A stretch of DNA of 64,000 bases from Flaviramulus multivorans (GTDB lineage: Bacteria; Bacteroidota; Bacteroidia; Flavobacteriales; Flavobacteriaceae): positions 787,977 to 851,976 of the forward strand of contig NZ_JAKKDV010000001.1 in the NCBI RefSeq assembly GCF_021728415.1. Reading direction: 5' to 3'. The notes below the pieces were generated by a model that saw only the letters and a program-made list of their open reading frames with translations, did no database searches and had not been told where the DNA came from. Shown one piece after another: positions 10,301 through 16,461 of the stretch. Numbering within the stretch: the first letter of the stretch is position 1; every line of letters starts with the position of its first letter. A program made the translations under genes and the position numbers.

Positions 10301-10671
10301 CCTTCTTCATATAATTGGATAGCCTCTTCGTATTTTTCTAAATTGGACAATGCTAAACCTTTATTGATGTAAAAGGATAAATTAGAATCAGGGTTATTCA
10401 AACTTAATCCTTCATCAGTAACTTTTATGGCCTCTTCGTATTTTTCAAGATTAATTAAATAATAAGATTTAGAAATTAAGACACTGGAATACGTAGAGTC
10501 GTTCTTATTAATTTTATTTAATACTTCAATGGTTTTGTTGTAGTCATTAGCTTCAATAGCTTTTACGGCTTCTTCAGATATATTACCATAATCAATAAAT
10601 GGGATTTTTTCTTGAGCTGAAATTGTAAATGAGATAAGTAGGCAGTAGGTAAAAAATAAAGGTTTTTTCAT
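7375..10671 (-). CDS. Giant exported TPR plus MORN/YwqK-repeat protein
   Basis: 1098 residues with a signal peptide (MKKPLFFTYCLLISFTISAQ). Residues ~30-220 carry tetratricopeptide repeats (for example YEEAIKVTDEGLSL and YEEAIQLYEEGIKTYP). After a linker, residues ~370-1098 are roughly thirty consecutive ~23-residue units of the type YYxNGxxxxExxYxxGxxxG, the MORN_2 repeat of 'YwqK family antitoxin' proteins. The YwqK name does not imply a toxin here: no toxin gene is visible, and in Bacteroidota these repeats are common in large secreted proteins of unknown role. It is the first gene of a run with two DUF3857 proteins and yraN, so the three exported proteins may form one envelope assembly (inference). 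Confidence 0.9.
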   Translation of the reverse strand: MKKPLFFTYCLLISFTISAQEKIPFIDYGNISEEAVKAIEANDYNKTIEVLNKINKNDSTYSSVLISKSYYLINLEKYEEAIKVTDEGLSLNNPDSNLSFYINKGLALSNLEKYEEAIQLYEEGIKTYPKYYLLWHNKAAALENLNRINEAIEAYQKAITFKPNFAKSHLQLGNICYKQELLAQALMCYNMYLLLTFDEDSAFNTLKSLNNLVAERNENEANPDLQISEDDESFEDIDLILTNKIALNEGYETGNKINISLTKQNHALLTQLEDFEGNGGFWDKNYTPFFKWVKENNLFDIFTYTLSYSIQNEKFIKIIKQQEKEIADFVDQFYDKWYNILKNNTVLFDGKKQDVVYNYYNSYTQAIGKMTNDLPIGKWEFYNENGQLSSFGEYDNNGKRKGKWTWLHENGTIKETAFYENGELNGENLQFYKNGKPYVIASFLNHKLTGEYKYYNDKGALIQKKYFNEGELDGLYQSFFPVGEDFLEFHIPYKNDLVSDLAFEYYTNGTVYAEMPFNNGERQGLEKKYFYNEKVSSEINYQNGELNGPFKSYYSNGNIFEEGQSLNNYYNGPWKSYYLDGTLQANYTFDEGALDGVYNYYDTDGKPYYDYLYRKGEVIEFKYYDKNGGVLSEGRKKGGEFQFTGHYPNGNVLSKGLYDIKGGKEGYWQFFSKNGVLTSKGNYSEDKIIGEFISYHNNGKIEAVSNYVNDTLSGYYSEFYKNGQLKRQGWHKKGTAHGEWRSYYIDGTLEIINFYHKDKLHGIQEFYAVEGKIERIYKYEYGELKSETYYDNEGNVLGEIDFAPKENNFTVEYLYKNKKTNTKLEYVNGVKHGLYQWYDYYGNKLLEGNYVNGDQSGKWIWYHKNGTIESERTYLNGNLNSEGFDYYEDGSIEAKMFYDYGKATGTWITYHKNGKMARSTSYSNDLLHGKRMFYDNSGKLQLTRFYDYGTLIGYSYLNETSEELPMTPIENETAKITSYFDNGKIARELVYKNGDLVNTYKEYYASGQLENEMTFIDDEYNGTDIEYYTNGKKRSEKNYHMGVLQGVTKNYYENGRLKEEFIYKNGSKSGEAKYFSENGKLTKKEFYFNGEIYKSEIY

Positions 10672-10793
10672 GGGTAACAGTTAATAAATATAATGTGGGA
10701 AAAATTTACATTTTTTTATTGACTTTTAAACCAAAAAAAGTATTTTCTTGTTCAATTACATATTTCTAGCGAGGAATGGAATAATTTTTAAAG

Positions 10794-11954
10794 TTACCCC
10801 CTAAACAAAAAGAAATCATCTTTCATGTGTTCAATTTGAGCATCTTCATTAGTAATTATATAGTCAATAGCTTGGGTGGTAAACTCATCACCTTTTTCCG
10901 TAAGTGAGACTATTTTATTACCTATTGAAATCATATTATTCTTTAAAGCTAAATCTAATATCGTTTTTGAACGTACTTTTTGCCAATTAATATGCTCGTT
11001 AAGGTGGTTTACATGGCGCTCCCTTTCATCGTTATGGTTTTTTAAATGAAGCAAAAAGGTGATAAGTAAAACCTCTGTACGTTGTTGTTTTTCTCTGTAC
11101 AAAACAGCTATAATACCTTTGTTAGGTGCAAATAAATAAACCGTTAAAAACAATAGTCCTAACATGGTTGTAATGGATCCTGCTATAGATGCATCTAACC
11201 AATGTGCCAACCAATATCCTGAAATGGCACTAAAAATTCCAAAACAAACGGAGTAAACTAGCATACGTTTTAGGTTAGTGGTTAGTAAATAAGCAGTGGC
11301 TGCAGGAGCAATCATCAATGCAACTACCAAAATGGCTCCTACGGCATCGAATGCTCCAACAGTAGTAACCGAAGAAACCGTCATTAATCCATAATGTAAT
11401 ATAGCTGGCGAAAACCCTAAAGATGCGGCTAAACCAGCATCAAAAGTGCTTACCTTAAGTTCTTTGAAAAATGCAATTAATAGACCAATGGTTATTACTA
11501 AAATGCTTCCAATAATCCATAATGATTTTGGGCCGACATCTACGCCAGAAATCATCAATCTATCGAAAGGCGCAAAAGCTAATTCACCTAGTAAAACAGC
11601 ATCCACATCTAAATGCACATCATTTGCATTTTTAGCAATTAAAATGACACCAATGCTGAATAAAATTGGAAAGACAAGCCCAATGGCAGTATCTTCTTTT
11701 ACCAAGCCGGTTTTTTGAATATACTCAACTAGAACGACGGTAATAATACCTGTTAAAGCTGCCAATAGTATTAATAAGGGAGAATTTAAATCCTGAGTTA
11801 TAAAAAATCCAATCACGATACCAGGTAATATGGAATGACTAATGGCATCACTTATCATTGCCATTTTACGTAATACTAGAAAGGTTCCTGGAATAGCACA
11901 AGCAATAGCCACTAAACTTGCAATAAGTTGTATTTCAATTTGTGCATTACTCAT
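10794..11954 (-). CDS. Metal ABC transporter permease (TroD/MntB type) with C-terminal winged-helix tail
   Basis: 386-residue inner-membrane permease of the zinc/manganese/iron ABC-3 family. The first ~275 residues are hydrophobic with the family signature around MAMISDAISHSILPGIVIGF and a GAFDAVGAILVVALMIAPAA segment. Ordinary ABC-3 permeases are ~280-300 residues. The extra ~110 residues form a soluble tail containing ILDLALKNNMISIGNKIVSLTEKGDEF, which looks like recognition helix plus wing of a DtxR-type winged helix, without the usual metal-site dimerisation domain. It is the last gene of the operon, its start overlapping the previous permease by 8 bases. Mn2+ is the likeliest substrate given the MntR-like repressor, but Zn2+ or Fe2+ cannot be excluded. 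Confidence 0.92.
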   Translation of the reverse strand: MSNAQIEIQLIASLVAIACAIPGTFLVLRKMAMISDAISHSILPGIVIGFFITQDLNSPLLILLAALTGIITVVLVEYIQKTGLVKEDTAIGLVFPILFSIGVILIAKNANDVHLDVDAVLLGELAFAPFDRLMISGVDVGPKSLWIIGSILVITIGLLIAFFKELKVSTFDAGLAASLGFSPAILHYGLMTVSSVTTVGAFDAVGAILVVALMIAPAATAYLLTTNLKRMLVYSVCFGIFSAISGYWLAHWLDASIAGSITTMLGLLFLTVYLFAPNKGIIAVLYREKQQRTEVLLITFLLHLKNHNDERERHVNHLNEHINWQKVRSKTILDLALKNNMISIGNKIVSLTEKGDEFTTQAIDYIITNEDAQIEHMKDDFFLFRG

Positions 11955-13074
11955 TGTTTTCGTTTTGTTGATTATATAAATTTGATGCTGTTTTAAAACC
12001 CTGTTCGGTTAAACTCCAGTGGTCTCCAACAATAGTCACATAATTTTTATCTACTAATTTTTGAAGCGTGTTTTTTGTGTATCCTTGAAAATTGTTTAAA
12101 ATTTTAATAGCATGAGGATGCGAAATATTGTCGTGAGTTTCAGCAATATGAAACATAAAAGCTAAAGTTTTATGGAGCTCTAAATCACGACGGTTTTTAA
12201 TAAACCGAATTTGTTTAAAAAGTAATCCACGACTAGGGGAAAACACAAAAGAAATTAAAACAAAAACTCCTGCTACAATCACAATTACGGGACCAGTTGA
12301 TAGGTTGTTTTGACTAGCGCTAATAGCGGTACCAAATACGCCGGAAAAAGCACCAAATAAAGCAGCTAAAAAGACCATAACACTTAAACTATTTGTCCAC
12401 TGTCTTGCTGCTGCTGCAGGCGCCAATAACATGGCACTCATTAATACAACTCCAACGGTTTGCAAGCCCAAAACTATGGCTAAAACGATGAAGGACGTAA
12501 TTAGAACATCAATAAGCTTGGTATTAAACCCCAGTGTTTTAGTATAATCAGCATCGAAAAGGAGCATTTTGAATTCCTTCCAAAAGAGTAACAATACAAA
12601 TAAGCAAATAGCAGTAACAATAGTCATTAACCAAACATCACTTTCAACTAAAGTGGCCGCTTGCCCAAATAAGTATTTATCTAAACCCGCTTGATTAGCA
12701 TTGGGTTGTTTTTGAATAAAAGTGAGCAATAACATGCCGAATCCAAAGAATAAAGACAGAATTAATCCTAACGCTGTATCGGATTTTAAATGTGTTTTTT
12801 TAATAATTCCGCGAATCCAAAAAGTTCCGATAAGTCCGCTTACTAAGGCTCCTAAAAGCAACATATTACTATCCTTAGCACCAGTAATTAAAAAGGCAAG
12901 TGCAATCCCAGGTAATGCAGCATGCGAAATAGCATCACCTAAAAGACTTTGCTTTCGTAATACCGCAAAACTACCTAGCATACCTGTGACAGCTCCCAAA
13001 ACAGCGGTTCCCAGAGTGATAGTCCTCAGCGTATAGTCTGAGAAAATTAAAGAAAAATATTCACTTATTGTCAT
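11947..13074 (-). CDS. Metal ABC transporter permease (TroC/MntB type) with C-terminal winged-helix tail
   Basis: 375-residue ABC-3 family permease, paralogous to the next gene. The transmembrane part (to about residue 285) carries RKQSLLGDAISHAALPGIA and VGVVLMSAMLLAPAAAARQW, typical of zinc/manganese permeases. The remaining ~90 residues are soluble and contain LQKLVDKNYVTIVGDHWSLTEQGFKTA, resembling the helix-wing half of a DtxR or MarR-type DNA-binding fold. It overlaps the ATPase gene by 1 base and the next permease by 8 bases, so the three products are made together. Both permeases carrying such tails recalls the chlamydial YtgC-R permease-repressor fusion, though here the regulator half is short. 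The two permeases probably form a heterodimer in the membrane. Confidence 0.92.
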   Translation of the reverse strand: MTISEYFSLIFSDYTLRTITLGTAVLGAVTGMLGSFAVLRKQSLLGDAISHAALPGIALAFLITGAKDSNMLLLGALVSGLIGTFWIRGIIKKTHLKSDTALGLILSLFFGFGMLLLTFIQKQPNANQAGLDKYLFGQAATLVESDVWLMTIVTAICLFVLLLFWKEFKMLLFDADYTKTLGFNTKLIDVLITSFIVLAIVLGLQTVGVVLMSAMLLAPAAAARQWTNSLSVMVFLAALFGAFSGVFGTAISASQNNLSTGPVIVIVAGVFVLISFVFSPSRGLLFKQIRFIKNRRDLELHKTLAFMFHIAETHDNISHPHAIKILNNFQGYTKNTLQKLVDKNYVTIVGDHWSLTEQGFKTASNLYNQQNENNE

Positions 13075-13811
13075 TATTCTTGAATACTTACTTTATAATT
13101 AATACCGTATGTTTTTGTTAAATTATCATCATTAAAAATATCTTTAACGGGTCCTGTAGCAATTTTTTTAACGTTTAAAAAAGTTACCCAATCAAAATAT
13201 TCGGGAACGGTTTGCAAATCGTGATGTACAACTATAACTGTTTTTCCGGCTTTTCTTAAAGCTTTTAAAATATTAATAATTGCAATTTCGGTTGAAGCAT
13301 CTACACCTTGAAAAGGTTCATCCATAAAATAGATGGATGCATCCTGAACTAATGCTCTAGCTAAAAAGATACGTTGTTGTTGTCCGCCCGATAATTGACT
13401 TATCTGTCGATTTTTAAAAGGCAACATGCCAACTTTTTCTAAAGCTTCAAGTGCTGCTTTTTTTTCCTTTTGTCCAGGACGTTTTATCCAACCTAAACTG
13501 CCATAAGTGCCCATCATCACAACATCTAATGCTGTAGTTGGGAAATCCCAATCCACGCTACCTTTTTGAGGCACATAAGCCACAAGCGAACGTTGCTTTT
13601 CATAAGGCTTACCATAAACACTTATACTTCCTGCTATAGGTTTTAAAATACCTAGAATAGATTTTATAAGTGTAGATTTTCCAGCTCCATTTGGGCCAAC
13701 AATAGCCATAAGTACACCTTCTGGGATTTCTAAATCGATATCCCACAACACGGGTTTGTAGTTGTATGCTACGGTTAAATCGTCTACCTGTACTGCTATT
13801 TTTTGTTTCAT
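13074..13811 (-). CDS. Metal ABC transporter ATP-binding protein
   Basis: 245-residue cytoplasmic ATPase. Visible motifs are Walker A (GPNGAGKST), the Q-loop region [13 protein letters not shown], the signature LSGGQQQR, Walker B (SIYFMDEPF) and the H-loop histidine in VIVVHHDL. The PQ(K/R)xxVDWDFP form of the Q-loop is typical of TroB/MntA/ZnuC-type metal importers. It energises uptake through the two permeases encoded directly downstream, and overlaps both neighbours by one base (the stop of the binding-protein gene and the start of the first permease), so expression is tightly coupled. Identification as the nucleotide-binding subunit is firm; the metal is inferred from context. Confidence 0.95.
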   Translation of the reverse strand: MKQKIAVQVDDLTVAYNYKPVLWDIDLEIPEGVLMAIVGPNGAGKSTLIKSILGILKPIAGSISVYGKPYEKQRSLVAYVPQKGSVDWDFPTTALDVVMMGTYGSLGWIKRPGQKEKKAALEALEKVGMLPFKNRQISQLSGGQQQRIFLARALVQDASIYFMDEPFQGVDASTEIAIINILKALRKAGKTVIVVHHDLQTVPEYFDWVTFLNVKKIATGPVKDIFNDDNLTKTYGINYKVSIQE

Positions 13812-14716
13812 TATTTTAATGCATTTACAATGGTATTTACATTATATTCAAACATTCCAATATAGGTGCCTTCAATAGTTCCAGCATTTCCAAGAGCATC
13901 GGAATATAGTGTGCCACCAATTACCACATCGTGATTTTTAGACTTTACTGCGGCTTGTAGTGCTTCGATGGTACGTTTTGGAACTGAGCTTTCTACAAAA
14001 ATTGCTTTTAACTTTTTCTCAATAATGAAAGCTGCCAATTTTTGAACATCCTGAACACCGGCCTCGGTAGCGGTTGAAAGCCCTTGTAAACCTACAACCT
14101 CAAAACCGAAAGCTTTTCCAAAATAGTTAAAGGCATCATGCGCTGTAACTAAAATACGTTTTTCTTGAGGCAGCGTTTCTATAATGTTCTTTATCTTAAC
14201 CTTTAAGGTCTGTAATTTTTTAATATAATTAGCACCATTCGTTTCAAATGCTATTTTTTGGTCGGGAATAGCTTCGGAAAGTTTATTAACCACAAATTGA
14301 GTTGCCTGTATCCAATAGTCAACATCAAACCAAATATGTGGGTCGTAATTTGAAGCAAAATAATCTGATCCAATAAGCGTAGATTCATCAATAGCATCAG
14401 ATATAGCTATGGTTTTTTTGTTTTTCATTTTCTCGAAAACTTCAACTAGCTTACCTTCTAAGTGCAACCCATTATAAAAAATAATATCGGCGTTGGATAA
14501 TTTAGTAACATCGCCTTCGCTGGCTTTGTATAAATGAGGATCGACCCCACTACCCATTAAGCCTTGTAAATTAATGTGCTCACCTCCTATGTTTTGAACC
14601 AAATCGGTTATCATAGTTGTAGTTGTAACTACATTAAGTTTGCCGTTAGTCTTTTTTTCTTCTTTACAGCTGATGCAAATAATCGAAAGAAGAAGTATGA
14701 TAAATTGTTTTTTCAT
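13811..14716 (-). CDS. TroA-like metal-binding lipoprotein (Mn/Zn ABC transporter solute-binding protein)
   Basis: 301-residue cluster A-I binding protein. The N-terminus [20 protein letters not shown] is a lipoprotein signal with the Cys in ISC. Metal-ligand regions are [15 protein letters not shown] (first His), DPHIWFDV (second His), the FVESSVPK block (Glu) and [10 protein letters not shown] (Asp), the usual two-domain metal site. There is no His-rich loop of the ZnuA kind, and the GLHLEGKL pattern favours TroA/MntA-like manganese (or mixed Mn/Zn/Fe) proteins. It delivers metal in the periplasm to the permease pair encoded downstream. It starts 6 bases after the outer-membrane protein gene and ends overlapping the ATPase start. 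Confidence 0.94.
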   Translation of the reverse strand: MKKQFIILLLSIICISCKEEKKTNGKLNVVTTTTMITDLVQNIGGEHINLQGLMGSGVDPHLYKASEGDVTKLSNADIIFYNGLHLEGKLVEVFEKMKNKKTIAISDAIDESTLIGSDYFASNYDPHIWFDVDYWIQATQFVVNKLSEAIPDQKIAFETNGANYIKKLQTLKVKIKNIIETLPQEKRILVTAHDAFNYFGKAFGFEVVGLQGLSTATEAGVQDVQKLAAFIIEKKLKAIFVESSVPKRTIEALQAAVKSKNHDVVIGGTLYSDALGNAGTIEGTYIGMFEYNVNTIVNALK

Positions 14717-14722
14717 AATTAT

Positions 14723-15532
14723 TTATTTCAATTTGTTAGCAGGCTTTACTCGATAACTTAATCCTAGTCCGAATAAAATATCTTGCCCTTTGGTTATACT
14801 TGTACCGAAATAAGTATCTAATTGTAAATCGTTTGAAACTAAGTAGGTAAAACCGGCATCCCAATAGTGGTTTGCGGAACTATCTTCGGGTAAATCGCCA
14901 TATAACTCAGCATACATTCCAAATTTATCAGTAATGCTATAGCCATAGGCAAGTGTATAAATGGCTGCAGCTTCGGGAGAATCATTTCCCCATTCGGCAC
15001 CAATATTATATCCTATGCTCGATTTTTCGCTGAGTGTATGTGATAGTGATAATCTAAAATCAATACCAGTGTATTTGGGTCTATAATCAGCCGATGCACT
15101 AAAAACAGGAAACACGTGCCCGATTAACGCTATTTCTGGAAAGCCGCCATTTTCTTTGGCTATGTCAATTTTCATTCCTAATAATAAGGGTGATAACCCA
15201 CTAGTAACATTATCTAGCTTATTGTTGTTTATTTTGGTAACTCCTTCAACAAAATCCCAACCTAATCGTAATTCTAAATTATCTAGAATACCGTAACGAA
15301 TCAACATAGTATTAAAGGTATAATTCTCGGTTTTTATATTTCCGGTTTTGTAAGATTCGAACAATCCACCTGTTTCGAACTGTAGAGTGCCTTTGCCAAC
15401 AGTTGATGATGCCTCTGTAGCATCTGGTCGGTCTGTAACTAAAGGCTGAGAAAGTCTTTCGTCCTCTTGCGCAAAGGTTAAAAATGATAATAATAAACTA
15501 AGTGTAAAAAGAGTGTATTTAATGGTTTTCAT
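14723..15532 (-). CDS. Outer-membrane beta-barrel protein ('phenol MetA-like' transporter family) in metal operon
   Basis: About 269 residues, starting at the ATG that opens a signal peptide (MKTIKYTLFTLSLLLSFLTFAQ); an ATG two codons upstream is also possible. After LVTDRPDATEASSTVGKG the sequence is alternating beta-strands rich in Y, F, G and D, characteristic of the family labelled 'putative MetA-pathway of phenol degradation' (Phenol_MetA_deg), whose members are outer-membrane barrels of mostly unknown substrate. The start overlaps the end of the DtxR-family gene and the stop is 6 bases before the TroA-like gene. Its position inside a metal-uptake operon suggests an outer-membrane route for the same metal, which is inference. 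Nothing in it suggests phenol metabolism. Confidence 0.82.
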   Translation of the reverse strand: MKTIKYTLFTLSLLLSFLTFAQEDERLSQPLVTDRPDATEASSTVGKGTLQFETGGLFESYKTGNIKTENYTFNTMLIRYGILDNLELRLGWDFVEGVTKINNNKLDNVTSGLSPLLLGMKIDIAKENGGFPEIALIGHVFPVFSASADYRPKYTGIDFRLSLSHTLSEKSSIGYNIGAEWGNDSPEAAAIYTLAYGYSITDKFGMYAELYGDLPEDSSANHYWDAGFTYLVSNDLQLDTYFGTSITKGQDILFGLGLSYRVKPANKLK

Positions 15533-16178
15533 TGACATAAATTATTGAAGTAAAATCTTCGTTTAGTAAAATAGTATTGTTATTTATTGAAATTTGGGTC
15601 ATTTTATTTTTATTGAATTGCTTCGAAACAAATAGAGAGTTCCCATATTTCAACCCGTGTTGAGCACAAAAATCAAAAAACTCTTTATCGTCGCTCATCA
15701 ATCGAGAAATCGTATATTTTTTGCCTTCAGAAGTTTGAGAAAGTGCCATAGAAGTATCAGTGGTTGTAATCTCACCATTAGCATTTGGGATAGGATCACC
15801 ATGTGGGTCGAACTTAGGATTTCCAAGGTATTCACTTATCTTATCCGCCAATAAATCCGAAGTTTGGTGTTCTAATAATTCTGCTTCCCGATGAATATCG
15901 TGTAAAGACATATCAAATAGCTTGAAAAGCAAACTCTCCCATAAACGATGCTTTCGCACCACATTTAGGGCCATTTTATTGCCTTTGTCGGTTAGTTTTA
16001 GTGCTTGATATTTTTCATAATGCAGTAAGTCTTTTGAAGCTAATTTTTGAGCCATATCTGTGGCCGCAGCATTTGAAATACCAAGTTCTTTTGCAATGTT
16101 ACCTGGTTTGGTATCATTGTTATCTCGTTTTCCGTTTTTGTAAATAGCTTTTACAAAATTTTCTATGGCTATAGACAT
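15519..16178 (-). CDS. DtxR/MntR-family metal-dependent transcriptional repressor
   Basis: 219 residues, first gene of the metal-uptake operon. The N-terminal winged helix (1-70) contains NIAKELGISNAAATDMAQKL and a wing LKLTDKGNKMA. The helical dimerisation/metal domain follows (RKHRLWESLLFKLFDMSLHDIHREAELLEHQTSDLLADKI), with the metal-ligand residues expected in MntR/DtxR (Glu and His in HREAELLEH). The last ~70 residues resemble the SH3/FeoA-like third domain of long DtxR proteins. It presumably binds Mn2+ or Fe2+ and represses its own operon: the promoter upstream carries three TGTAACTAA half-sites. Mn is favoured by the TroA-like transporter; the next operon (feo) is separate. Confidence 0.93.
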   Translation of the reverse strand: MSIAIENFVKAIYKNGKRDNNDTKPGNIAKELGISNAAATDMAQKLASKDLLHYEKYQALKLTDKGNKMALNVVRKHRLWESLLFKLFDMSLHDIHREAELLEHQTSDLLADKISEYLGNPKFDPHGDPIPNANGEITTTDTSMALSQTSEGKKYTISRLMSDDKEFFDFCAQHGLKYGNSLFVSKQFNKNKMTQISINNNTILLNEDFTSIIYVNENH

Positions 16179-16222
16179 TTTTAATTACTTTAAAATATTT
16201 TTAAGTAAGCTTAAATTTTTTT

Positions 16223-16271
16223 CAAATGTAACTAAAAAAAATTAGTTACAAATAAAACCTGTAACTAATTT
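16223..16271 (-). promoter_or_regulatory. Operon promoter overlapped by DtxR-type operator array
   Basis: Read on the minus strand there is TTTG (16249-16252), 18 bases, then TACATTTG (16223-16230), a good Bacteroidota promoter placing the start of transcription about 40 bases before the repressor gene. Three copies of the 9-mer TGTAACTAA overlie it: plus orientation at 16227-16235 and 16260-16268, inverted at 16242-16250. The last two form a perfect 12-base inverted repeat (16239-16250 and 16260-16271) with a 9-base spacer. Because the half-sites cover both promoter boxes, repressor binding should block RNA polymerase. Assignment to the adjacent DtxR-family protein is inference from position. 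Confidence 0.75.
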
Positions 16272-16296
16272 ATAATATGAAGAGATTAAATTTTAA

Positions 16297-16434
16297 TTAA
16301 TGGCAACCACAACCATCATTTCCACAGACTTTCGAACTTTTCTTCTTGGGTTTCCAAATAAATTTACGCACCAAAAAAGTTAGGGCGATACCAAGAGCAA
16401 TAAAAATTAGGATGTTTTGAATAATGGTGTTCAT
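16297..16434 (-). CDS. FeoB-associated Cys-rich membrane protein
   Basis: 45-residue protein (start ATG at 16432-16434, stop at 16297-16299), missed by gene finders with longer cut-offs. Residues 3-22 are one hydrophobic membrane helix (IIQNILIFIALGIALTFLV), followed by a basic stretch (KPKKKSSK) and a Cys/Gly tail VCGNDGCGCH with three Cys and a terminal His. This matches the small Cys-rich proteins encoded beside FeoB in Bacteroidota and some Firmicutes (family PF12669). It lies 27 bases downstream of feoB on the same strand. A role akin to FeoC, binding or sensing iron at the transporter, is plausible but unproven. Confidence 0.85.
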   Translation of the reverse strand: MNTIIQNILIFIALGIALTFLVRKFIWKPKKKSSKVCGNDGCGCH

Positions 16435-16461
16435 GTTTGTTTAGTCGTTTTTATGACTATT

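Noticed and set aside
7375-10671. Toxin-antitoxin system based on the YwqK family name
   Set aside because: No toxin-like gene is adjacent, and the protein is exported; the name is an annotation legacy.
14723-15532. Phenol degradation role for the barrel protein
   Set aside because: No catabolic genes nearby; the family name alone is weak and the operon is for metal uptake.
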